This document shows, one piece after another, positions 1-7,822 of a DNA stretch of 64,000 bases (position 1 is its first letter; every line of letters begins with the position of its first letter). Source of the stretch: CAZPBN01 sp964584935 (GTDB taxonomy: Bacteria; Acidobacteriota; Aminicenantia; Aminicenantales; Aminicenantaceae); NCBI GenBank assembly GCA_964584935.1, contig CAZPBN010000005.1, positions 72,700 through 136,699 of the forward strand. Direction: 5' to 3'. The position numbers and the translations under genes are program-made. The notes below the pieces were generated by a model. That model had not been told where the DNA came from. It saw only the letters and a list, made by a program, of their open reading frames with translations, and did not search any database.

Positions 1-495
1 GACATCACCATTTAAACCACTTAAAATTTTTAGCTCGTCGGAAAAGTTTTCCGGAGTAATACTCACATTCAGTACAGCTCCTCTTACTTGATGGGCAAAA
101 ACCACTCTCCGGCTATTGAATTTAAGGATTCTGCCCTGTTTATCCATAAAACGTGTCCAACGGTGTAAAACTCCCTTTCGCATATCTAGAATGCGTTTGT
201 GAGACAGCACCTTACATGTGTCCACGCTGAATTTTTTATTGTTTATCCAAATTGAGAAACCTGTCCATCCAGGTCCCTTTACCAGTTCCTTAACATAAGC
301 TTCTGATTTATTAAATATGCCTGCAATATAAACTCCACGATAGCTTCCCCCGGGATTCCCCTCAAGGGATCCCCGTACTCCCAAATATCCGTTTCCTAGT
401 GTGAATAAGGATTCGTACATCTGTTGTTTGTGACTGTGAAATCCATTTTCGGATATCAACCAATCATCTGAACTTAATTCGAATTTTTTTGACAT
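1..495 (-). CDS. GH65 glycoside phosphorylase/hydrolase, N-terminal part (cut by window edge)
   Basis: Reading the minus strand from the ATG at 495 gives 165 uninterrupted residues with no stop before the window edge, so only the N-terminus is visible. The run ESLFTLGNGYLGVRGS followed by YRGVYIAGIFNK is characteristic of glycoside hydrolase family 65 (maltose, trehalose and kojibiose phosphorylases) in its N-terminal beta-sandwich domain. These enzymes usually split alpha-glucosides with phosphate to give beta-glucose 1-phosphate. The catalytic Glu lies in the unseen (alpha/alpha)6 barrel, so substrate cannot be assigned. A GT4 glycosyltransferase lies 291 bp upstream on the same strand, which would suit a disaccharide synthesis or breakdown pair, but this is inference. 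Confidence 0.85.
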   Translation of the reverse strand, partial: MSKKFELSSDDWLISENGFHSHKQQMYESLFTLGNGYLGVRGSLEGNPGGSYRGVYIAGIFNKSEAYVKELVKGPGWTGFSIWINNKKFSVDTCKVLSHKRILDMRKGVLHRWTRFMDKQGRILKFNSRRVVFAHQVRGAVLNVSITPENFSDELKILSGLNGDV

Positions 496-786
496 TTAAT
501 TTTTCCAGTTCAAGGTTGGATTTTGACTCAATCCATTCCGATCCTTGTCAATCTTTTAGTGATCTTTTGGAGAATTAACATTTTTCTCAAACTCTCTGGG
601 GGAGGGATGAAATCTCAATAATATTTTGTCTCTACTCCAAAGATATAAACATCCATCATATCATATAGATTTGATTTGAAAAAAGGAAGAAATATTTATA
701 GAATAATCAACGACAAGATTAATCCTGTATGCTTTTTGTTCTTTGGCTACCATTTCCTGGATTTCACAAGTCTGTTATCAGTTCTT

Positions 787-2007
787 TCAGTATCTTTTGA
801 TCTTTGTTCTTTTCTTTTTTTTATCTAAAGTATAATTTTGTAATGTGTTTTCGTAAATCTGATAAATTTTTCTTGCATAGATTTCTTTAGTATACATCTG
901 TTCCACCTGTTTTCGCCCGGTTTTGCCGAGCTTTTCCCGGAGTTTCTCGTCTGAAAGAAGTTTAATAATTTTTTCAGCTAAGATCTTATGGTTCCTTTTG
1001 GGTACAACATATCCATTAATGTCATTTTGGATGATTTCGGGCATACCACCGGATTCCGTAACAATGATTGGTTTTCCTGATGCCATAGCTTCCAGCATGG
1101 TCAAACCAAATGGTTCTTCCATTGATGAAGGATAAACCACCACGGATGCCAGTCTGTAAAGATCTGGCATTTCTTTATCAATGGAGAAGGTATTCATATA
1201 AAAACTTTTCTCAAGCTGCAGGTGTTTGATTAAACTTGCGAAGAAAGCAATATCCTTATTTTGGGTTAATCCCCAATCAATGATACTTCCACTCCCTGAC
1301 ATAAGTAACATGGTCTGAGGAAATTTTTTCTTCACAAGTCTGAAGGCTTCAATGACCACGTCGCACCCCTTTGCCATCCCGATACGGGCAGGATTAAAAA
1401 TAATTTTCTTGTTTCTCTTAATCTGAGGATGATTATCCAGGATTTTCTTGGATGTGGGGCCGGGATGAAAAATATCAGTATCAACTCCATGATGAACAAC
1501 TTTGACCTTTCTTTCTGAAACACCCACTGCTGTTAATTCTCTTTTGATGTAATGACTCACGGCAATAATTTTATCCCAAGTGACCTTACAAGTTAAGTCC
1601 AGAAAAAGCCTATCCGGCCAGGTGTTATGAGCTGTCAAAATTAATGGAATTTGGAATTCCAAAGCATATTGTTCTAAAATTTGAGTATGATAGCGGCTAA
1701 AATAATGCATGTTATGGGCATGTATGATATCGGGTTTGATTCTATCCAAGAATCTTACTGTGATATCCGAAACGCTCTCATCCACTTCCTGAAATTTACT
1801 CTTGAATAACCAATTGAGATCATAAAATCGCGTCCTGAATATTTTTGCTCCTTTGAAACGATAACTTTCAGGATAACCTTCAGCCGAGCCGGTTAATAAA
1901 GCTACTTTGTGACCCATTTTAACCAATTCAGGCATCAGATTAATAAGGTGAGTTTCCACTCCACCAATAATCGGAGGGAATCCCCAGTGCAGCATAGCGA
2001 TTTTCAT
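787..2007 (-). CDS. GT4 family glycosyltransferase
   Basis: 406-residue cytoplasmic GT-B enzyme. The N-terminal Rossmann half begins MKIAMLHWGFPPIIGGVETH, the usual GT4 start with the glycine-rich acceptor-side loop. The C-terminal half holds the nucleotide-sugar signature EEPFGLTMLEAMASGKP followed by ESGGMPEII, matching the E-x7-E donor-binding motif. The start at 2007 is preceded by AAAGGGAC. The C-terminus is lysine-rich. Donor and acceptor cannot be told from sequence. It precedes the GH65 gene on the same strand and could make a disaccharide, or it could belong to exopolysaccharide synthesis. Confidence 0.85.
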   Translation of the reverse strand: MKIAMLHWGFPPIIGGVETHLINLMPELVKMGHKVALLTGSAEGYPESYRFKGAKIFRTRFYDLNWLFKSKFQEVDESVSDITVRFLDRIKPDIIHAHNMHYFSRYHTQILEQYALEFQIPLILTAHNTWPDRLFLDLTCKVTWDKIIAVSHYIKRELTAVGVSERKVKVVHHGVDTDIFHPGPTSKKILDNHPQIKRNKKIIFNPARIGMAKGCDVVIEAFRLVKKKFPQTMLLMSGSGSIIDWGLTQNKDIAFFASLIKHLQLEKSFYMNTFSIDKEMPDLYRLASVVVYPSSMEEPFGLTMLEAMASGKPIIVTESGGMPEIIQNDINGYVVPKRNHKILAEKIIKLLSDEKLREKLGKTGRKQVEQMYTKEIYARKIYQIYENTLQNYTLDKKKKRTKIKRY

Positions 2008-2228
2008 AATGTCCCTTTCTTTATTTCGGCTTCCGTCCTATCCCGGTAAAGCTCTTGGTCTTTAAAAGGATTGAGTTTCCTTTTTCTAGTTTATTTCGAG
2101 GTGTTACCATTGTTTTATAAATTTCAGCCCTTTTTAACTTATTTATTAGAGATATTACAGGAAAAAATTATCCTGTCAAGTGAAAGTACAAAAAAAATAT
2201 AGAAAAAAAAGAATGTTTGTGCCAATGA

Positions 2229-2256
2229 TTGACTTTATCCATTTTATTAATATAAT
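2229..2256 (+). promoter_or_regulatory. sigma-70-type promoter for the 2339 oxidoreductase
   Basis: TTGACT at 2229-2234, 16-bp spacer, TATAAT at 2251-2256. The predicted start of transcription near 2263 leaves a leader of about 75 nt before the ATG at 2339. The rest of the 331-bp space between the divergent genes (2008-2338) is AT-rich with nothing else recognisable. Confidence 0.6.
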
Positions 2257-2338
2257 TTTGATTTATGGGAATAGGTTCGAGATATCAGAGATTATAAGAT
2301 ATGATTTTAACAAAATTCAATAATGAAAGGGATCTATT

Positions 2339-3730
2339 ATGAAAAAAAATAAAAACAACACTGGAAATTTAAAAAGTAAAATAACCAGACGCCAGTTCAT
2401 GGGATCAGCAGCCACAGCGGCTGCATCTGTAATGATTATTCCTCGTAAAGTCCTTGGAGGAAGAGGATATTCATCACCCAGTGATACTTTGAATATCGGA
2501 TGTGTTGGAGTTGGAGGGAAAGGTTCTTCGGACATAAGAAGTGTCAGCACAGAAAATATTGTGGCATTGTGTGATGTTGATGACCGAATGACGGCTAAAT
2601 TTTTAAAGTCAGAAAGCAATATTCCCCAGCAACTGGAGATGTATAAAAGGGCAAAAAAATACAAAAATTTCCGGGTGATGCTGGACAAGGAGAAAGACAT
2701 TGACGCTATTACAGTGAGCACTCCGGATCACACCCATGCGGTTATAGCCATGAGGGCGATAAAAATGGGAAAGCATGTTTTTGTGCAGAAACCCTTAACT
2801 CATACAATCAAAGAAGCGCGGATGCTTGCTCAAGCAGCAAAAGAGGGAGGGATTGTATCTCAAATGGGAAATCAGGGACATGCGGGCGAAGGAGCCCGGT
2901 TGATGAATGAGTGGGTTTGGGATGGAGCGATTGGAGATGTTCACACTGTCTATGTGTGGACAAACAGGCCTATATGGCCTCAGGGAATCGATGCCCCGGA
3001 AGAAATCCCGTCAGTGCCCCCAGTCTTGGATTGGAACTTGTGGCTGGGCCCTGCACCATGGCGGCCTTACCATCCAGCCTATGCTCCCTTTAGCTGGCGG
3101 GGATGGTGGGATTTCGGCACAGGCGCCTTAGGCGATATGGGTGCCCATATAATGGATCAGGCTTTTTGGACCCTGAAGCTGGGTCATCCTGATTCCATTC
3201 AGGCAAGTTCAACAAAATTTACTGAAGACTCTTATCCTTTGGCTTCCATTGTCACCTATGAGTTCCCTGCCCGAGGAAAAATGCCTCCTATAACCATGAA
3301 ATGGTTTGACGGCGGGCTGATGCCCCCTAGACCTGAAGGATTGGAACCCGGAAGAAGAATGGGAGATGAAGGAGGCGGTGGCATTTTTATTGGAGACAAG
3401 GGAATGCTCATGTACAGCACTTACAGTCAAAATCCTCGAATTGTCCCTGAAGCAAAAATGAGGGAATACGAAAGGCCGGAAAAAACGATTCCCCGTTCTC
3501 CGGGTATCCATGAAGAATGGATCGAAGCGATAAAAAAAGGTGAAAAATCAACCACAGATTTTTCCTATTCAGCCCATCTGACAGAAGTGATACTGCTGGG
3601 AAATGTTGCCATAAGAACAAAAGAATATAACCGAAAATTGGATTGGAATGGAGAAAAAATGGAAATTACCAATCTTCCTGAAGCGAATCAATATCTCCAT
3701 AAAGACTACAGAGCCGGGTGGTCATTGTAA
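2339..3730 (+). CDS. Tat-exported Gfo/Idh/MocA family oxidoreductase
   Basis: 463 residues, preceded by a GAAAGGGAT ribosome site. The N-terminus has a twin-arginine signal (TRRQFMGS, then an alanine-rich stretch), so the protein is probably exported already folded with bound NAD(P). The Rossmann domain follows (LNIGCVGVGGKG), with the family motif VQKPL in the active-site loop; the C-terminal part is the Gfo/Idh/MocA beta-sheet domain (aromatic-rich WRGWWDFGTGALGDMGAH). Such exported members are common in bacteria that degrade plant or microbial polysaccharides and probably act on sugars or sugar acids; the substrate is unknown. It stands alone on the plus strand, tail to tail with an operon that begins with a second exported member of the same superfamily (10152-11531). 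Confidence 0.88.
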   Translation: MKKNKNNTGNLKSKITRRQFMGSAATAAASVMIIPRKVLGGRGYSSPSDTLNIGCVGVGGKGSSDIRSVSTENIVALCDVDDRMTAKFLKSESNIPQQLEMYKRAKKYKNFRVMLDKEKDIDAITVSTPDHTHAVIAMRAIKMGKHVFVQKPLTHTIKEARMLAQAAKEGGIVSQMGNQGHAGEGARLMNEWVWDGAIGDVHTVYVWTNRPIWPQGIDAPEEIPSVPPVLDWNLWLGPAPWRPYHPAYAPFSWRGWWDFGTGALGDMGAHIMDQAFWTLKLGHPDSIQASSTKFTEDSYPLASIVTYEFPARGKMPPITMKWFDGGLMPPRPEGLEPGRRMGDEGGGGIFIGDKGMLMYSTYSQNPRIVPEAKMREYERPEKTIPRSPGIHEEWIEAIKKGEKSTTDFSYSAHLTEVILLGNVAIRTKEYNRKLDWNGEKMEITNLPEANQYLHKDYRAGWSL

Positions 3731-3916
3731 AGAGGATGTTGGATGAGAAACCGATATCCTTTGTTATTTTTAGTTTTTGTTTCCCTGGATACAGAGAAGT
3801 AATGGGTTGATCCAGATTGACAATGACAGTAAAGGAGAAAAAATAAAGAAATGGCTTCTTTTATCATTTGCATTCTGAGCAGTATTATATGCATGTCAAT
3901 CCAGCTGTTAAAGATA

Positions 3917-4639
3917 TTATAATTTATTTATTATTTTCCTGACTTTAAAAAACTCTCTGAATAGACTGAAAGCTTCTCTGCCGGGATGGAGTCTAGTATC
4001 AAGATCACATGTCCATTCCACCGGAAACTCTTTGATTCTGTAACCGGATTTCAGAGCTCGGAGTAAGATTTCGAGTTCAAAGAGATATCCTGTTGTTTTC
4101 ATTTTTTGGAATAATTTCCTGGCTGTATTTCCTTTATACAATTTGAATCCACATTGAGAGTCTGATATGTTTCGTGGCATCCCCAAAAATGAAATGGCAA
4201 CAGTGCGGAATAGCCAGGATAGAAGACGGCGTTTCCATGACCTGTTCCGTATTATTTTGGATTCTTTGAGTTTTCTGGAACCGAGTGCTATGTCAAATTC
4301 TCCGGAATTTATTTTATTTATGATGGCAAGAGAGCTGGAGAAAGGAACACAAACACCACTGTCAGCGAACAACACCACGTCTCCGCTGGAATTTATGATT
4401 CCACTTTTGACAGCCATACCTTTTCCAAGGTTTTTCTCAAATCGAAGGACTTTTAATTTTACAGAAGAAGAGATGGGAGTGGATCGAGCGACCGGGACTG
4501 TGCTGTCCTGGCTTCCGTCGTCAACCACTATGATTTCTCCATTGAATTTATTATTTTTTATGAATTGAGCTGCGGCTTTGATATCAAGCCCGATTTTTTT
4601 GGATTCGTTGTATGCAGGGATGACAATTGAAATATCCAT
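3917..4639 (-). CDS. GT2 family glycosyltransferase, dolichyl/polyprenyl-phosphate glucosyltransferase (ALG5)-like
   Basis: 240 residues. The GT-A fold starts directly with MDISIVIPAYNESKKIG; VVDDGSQDST carries the first donor-binding Asp, and the DxD-like site is FADSGV rather than a canonical DAD. The segment SDSQCGFKLYKG is typical of the dolichyl-phosphate beta-glucosyltransferase branch of GT2. It would transfer a sugar from a nucleotide donor to polyprenyl phosphate at the inner membrane face. Last gene of a six-gene run, 3 bp after the Agl23-like membrane protein, which may use the lipid-linked sugar as donor. That pairing is inferred from gene order. Confidence 0.82.
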   Translation of the reverse strand: MDISIVIPAYNESKKIGLDIKAAAQFIKNNKFNGEIIVVDDGSQDSTVPVARSTPISSSVKLKVLRFEKNLGKGMAVKSGIINSSGDVVLFADSGVCVPFSSSLAIINKINSGEFDIALGSRKLKESKIIRNRSWKRRLLSWLFRTVAISFLGMPRNISDSQCGFKLYKGNTARKLFQKMKTTGYLFELEILLRALKSGYRIKEFPVEWTCDLDTRLHPGREAFSLFREFFKVRKIINKL

Positions 4640-4642
4640 TTT

Positions 4643-6202
4643 TTACTTATCTTGCCTGGATTCTAAAAAAGAATTCCATAAATCTTTTTTAATATGAAGA
4701 GCCATGAGCACTCCCGGCCTCAATTGGTAGTATTCGGTTATATAAAGGTCCTGAAGAGAAATCATTATTTTGTCTGTTTCTTCCAGGGAAGAGATTATAA
4801 CAGGAGCTTCAGTGAGATTGCCTGCGTCTGAAGTGTTTTGCCAGTAACCCACTCGCTCGAAGCCCCGGAGATACCAGGGGAGGGGCCAGGTTTGATAAGG
4901 CCCGGCTATGACTTTGATCAGCATATGTTTTCCTTCCGGGTGATACTCTGTAAGAACCTGAATCCGGTTGGTTAGTTTTATAAAATCATGGGATGTTTGG
5001 GCGTAAACATAAGGATTCTGAGGATTTTCATAAAATTTAAAATTTGCCTTGTAAGACTGGATGCCCAGGTTTATGATTCCAAGAGCAAGTGCAGCAAAAA
5101 TAAGTGGGCGGATTATATAAGACTTACTGATTTTTATTAAAAAAACAGCACCTCTCCCAGCAAGCATAGCAAATCCCATATAAAAAGGAAGGAGATTCCA
5201 GGGAGTTTTGTAAGGGATCAGGGAATAAATGACTGCTGCCAGGATTGTGTAAAACAAAACAAACCGGATAAAAACAGAACGTCCTTCGCTAACTTTTTCT
5301 CGGATAAAGATAGATACGCTTCCAGCCACAGCAAGCAGTAAAATGAGAGATTCGCTCCACAGCGGCCCTGATCCGAATTTAGAAAAGCCAAGAAGTTTGA
5401 AGTAATAATACCAGGGATGAATGTGCCAGCCATATTCACTTGCTCTGGATAAATATGACTTAAACGCCAGGATTGAATCAACAGGGCCCTTTAAATTTTG
5501 AAAAAACGACGAATAAAGCACAAAGGAAATCACAACAGCCGAACAGAGAAAATAGATAAGGTGAGATGCCGGCAGCCGGGGGAATTTTATAGGAAAGTCT
5601 GTGAAATGACTGGATAGATACAATATCAATAAGGCTCCCAACAAAGAAACAAATAAAATGATACAGGTTTCTTTAGTGGAATATATTATTCCGGCAAAAA
5701 TCCCAGCAGCCACAGCCCATCCTGGAGAATGATTCTGAACATATTTCCACGCGGAAGCGATCAATCCTATGAGGGCAAAAACAAGGATGGTTTCCTGTAT
5801 GTAAAATCTATTGTAATACACAATCGCCGGAGATAAAGCTGCCAAAAGACAGGACGCCAACATGGTATTCCAGCCTAAGCCGTCCTTCAACAAGAAAAAA
5901 AGGAAAAGTAAAGCTGTCCCAAAGATTGCTGGCACAAGCCTCAGAATTGTTTCGTTTAAAGAAGCTAGGTCTTTGTCAGAAGAAATCCAGGCAAATGGCA
6001 GAGTAAAATAATACAGACTGGGGCCGTGGTGGTCTTTTTTATCATAGAAGTATTGTCCTTCTTCCAGGAGGATCCCGAATTTGACTGCCTGGTTTGCTTC
6101 GTCATGATGCATAGGCCTGAGGTCAAGCTGTAAAGTGCGGAAGAGCAATGAGGCTAAGATGATTATTAAGAACAGGCCTGCATAGGCCTTTTTGTTCATC
6201 AT
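4643..6202 (-). CDS. Multi-spanning Agl23-like / PMT-type glycosyltransferase
   Basis: 519 residues with about ten hydrophobic segments. The first periplasmic loop holds MHHDEANQAVKFGILLEEG and DHHGPSLYYFTLPFAWI, signatures of the family once called flippase activity-associated Agl23 and related to GT39/GT83 enzymes that use lipid-linked sugars. The acidic DE pair after HH is the likely catalytic base region. The C-terminal 120 residues form a soluble domain. The gene overlaps the upstream discoidin-like gene by ATGA and ends 3 bp before the GT2 gene, so the two glycosyltransferases are translationally coupled. Probable role: glycosylation of an exported protein or polymer outside the membrane. 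The acceptor is unknown; the exported proteins of the same operon are candidates. Confidence 0.8.
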   Translation of the reverse strand: MMNKKAYAGLFLIIILASLLFRTLQLDLRPMHHDEANQAVKFGILLEEGQYFYDKKDHHGPSLYYFTLPFAWISSDKDLASLNETILRLVPAIFGTALLFLFFLLKDGLGWNTMLASCLLAALSPAIVYYNRFYIQETILVFALIGLIASAWKYVQNHSPGWAVAAGIFAGIIYSTKETCIILFVSLLGALLILYLSSHFTDFPIKFPRLPASHLIYFLCSAVVISFVLYSSFFQNLKGPVDSILAFKSYLSRASEYGWHIHPWYYYFKLLGFSKFGSGPLWSESLILLLAVAGSVSIFIREKVSEGRSVFIRFVLFYTILAAVIYSLIPYKTPWNLLPFYMGFAMLAGRGAVFLIKISKSYIIRPLIFAALALGIINLGIQSYKANFKFYENPQNPYVYAQTSHDFIKLTNRIQVLTEYHPEGKHMLIKVIAGPYQTWPLPWYLRGFERVGYWQNTSDAGNLTEAPVIISSLEETDKIMISLQDLYITEYYQLRPGVLMALHIKKDLWNSFLESRQDK

Positions 6203-6900
6203 TTTAAAATTGTTCCATAAACCTCCACCTCGACGTAATGGTTCATATCATTGGATGTATTTCCATTGCTGTAAAGGCGAATATACCGGCCGGTCACTCC
6301 TCTGGGATTGATGAGGCGGCCTTCATAAGTTTCGATATATTCCTTTTCTCTTCCGATTCCCAATCCCGATGAATTGTCATGGTCATTGTTATAAACGGTT
6401 TTGACTCCTGCCACAAAGTCAGGGTCGTTTGAAACCTGAACAATCACATCGCGGTAAACTCGAGCCTGCCTGTGATAGTGCCAGATCAATATGGCGTAAA
6501 GCTGAGCCGTATTCTCAAGGTCTATTTGAACATACTGGACACCGGGACCCAATTCCACATAATATCCTTCCTCGCCTGATTTTTTGCCATCAGTGACATA
6601 TCCGATTTCTCCAATAACAGGTTCAATATCACTGGTCGATACCGGTTTATTGAATGATAAAAGTTTTGTTCCTTTGGGTACGTAAAAGGGTTTGCGGCTT
6701 TTTCCGGTTATTCTTTCCAGATTCGGGCTGCGAATGTTTTTGGGTGTTCCCACAAACATGGGTTTGGGCAGTTCTAACTTCAAAACGACTTTCTCATCGG
6801 TTCGTTCCTGATCGGAAAACAAAAGCCCCAGAGAAGATAAAAGGATGAATTGAAATGAAATAATAAATAAAAATGTTTTTTTAATCATTGTTGTCTCCAA
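6199..6900 (-). CDS. Exported discoidin (F5/8 type C)-like protein
   Basis: 233 residues with an N-terminal signal sequence (MIKKTFLFIISFQFILLSSLGLLF, perhaps starting at the second Met, residue 5). The body from about residue 80 looks like a galactose-binding/discoidin jelly roll: VQIDLENTAQLYAILIWHYH, VIVQVSNDPDF and GRYIRLYSNG match the 'changes expressed along a plane' pattern of this fold, which often binds sugars. No catalytic motif is seen. It sits between ApbE (10 bp upstream) and the Agl23-like gene (4-bp overlap). It may be a carbohydrate-binding partner for the exported oxidoreductase and cytochrome of the operon; this is inference. Confidence 0.7.
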   Translation of the reverse strand: METTMIKKTFLFIISFQFILLSSLGLLFSDQERTDEKVVLKLELPKPMFVGTPKNIRSPNLERITGKSRKPFYVPKGTKLLSFNKPVSTSDIEPVIGEIGYVTDGKKSGEEGYYVELGPGVQYVQIDLENTAQLYAILIWHYHRQARVYRDVIVQVSNDPDFVAGVKTVYNNDHDNSSGLGIGREKEYIETYEGRLINPRGVTGRYIRLYSNGNTSNDMNHYVEVEVYGTILK

Positions 6901-6910
6901 AAAAATATTT

Positions 6911-7822
6911 TTAATTAAAAATATCTGAGTTCAATATTTCACAATCTTGAGATTTTGTTATAACCGCAGCCCAGACTTCAGGATGGTTATTGCAGTATGT
7001 ATTTATTTCATTTCTGTTCATAACCATAAATGCAGTCGAAAGCGCATCAGATATGGAAGAAACAGGATGGGATACCCATGCCGCAAGATGATCAGTTGCG
7101 GGATTGCCCGTGCGTGGATCGATGATATGATTCCCTTTGACCTCGGTTCCAGAACAGCTTAAGGAACGGTCTTTAAGAAATATTGTTTTTTGATAGGGAG
7201 ATAAGTTTCTGTTTGATGCCACATTTATTTGCCAGCCATTGGCATTCTTTTCTGGAGTTCCTCTTGCCCTCACTGTGCTTGTTCCTCCGTGAATAAGGGC
7301 ATTGTCAATATCCCAGTCATTGAGAATCTCAATTGCTTTATCTAGAGCATATCCTTTTCCTATCCCTCCCAGGTCGAGATCTATCACTTTAGAGCTTTTT
7401 TGGTATTCGGAATTTGGAATGGTGAACAGAAATTCATTATTGGAATTGCTCAGTTCGAATCGGGGAGCTTTTGATTTGGATTTCATCAAACTTTTGGCAT
7501 AGAATGGTTTCTTTTTATGGTGTTCAAATACAGCCTTATTGATTTCAAAAGCACCATTGGTTTGGTTTTTTATTCTGTTTGCTGTTTCAAGGCATTCGAA
7601 AACCTCTAAATTGATGTTTAAGGACTGCCCTGGAATCAATTGATTGATCTGACCTATCTGGCTGCAGGGATTGAACCGGCTGAACAATTGTTCCATGTGC
7701 TTGATTTCCTCAAAGACTGCCTGAGAAGCCTGGTGGCAGTACTCCTCATTTTGTCCGGCAATGGTAACTTCATAAAATGTTCCCATGGCATAAAAAGAGT
7801 CTGTGGTTAAGTTTTGGTTCAT
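6911..7822 (-). CDS. apbE: ApbE-type FAD:protein FMN transferase
   Basis: 303 residues, the normal length. MGTFYEVTIAG opens the domain; DLGGIGKGYALDKAIEIL is the FAD-binding segment, HIIDPRTGNPA the conserved proline loop, and SDALSTAFMVM the metal-binding Asp region. The enzyme attaches FMN through a phosphoester to Ser or Thr of exported electron-transfer proteins. No signal peptide or lipobox is visible, so it may act inside the cell or the true start may lie elsewhere. It overlaps the seven-haem cytochrome gene by 4 bp. I found no obvious flavinylation target motif (S/T-GA-S/T) in the proteins of this operon, so the acceptor may be encoded elsewhere. Confidence 0.88.
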   Translation of the reverse strand: MNQNLTTDSFYAMGTFYEVTIAGQNEEYCHQASQAVFEEIKHMEQLFSRFNPCSQIGQINQLIPGQSLNINLEVFECLETANRIKNQTNGAFEINKAVFEHHKKKPFYAKSLMKSKSKAPRFELSNSNNEFLFTIPNSEYQKSSKVIDLDLGGIGKGYALDKAIEILNDWDIDNALIHGGTSTVRARGTPEKNANGWQINVASNRNLSPYQKTIFLKDRSLSCSGTEVKGNHIIDPRTGNPATDHLAAWVSHPVSSISDALSTAFMVMNRNEINTYCNNHPEVWAAVITKSQDCEILNSDIFN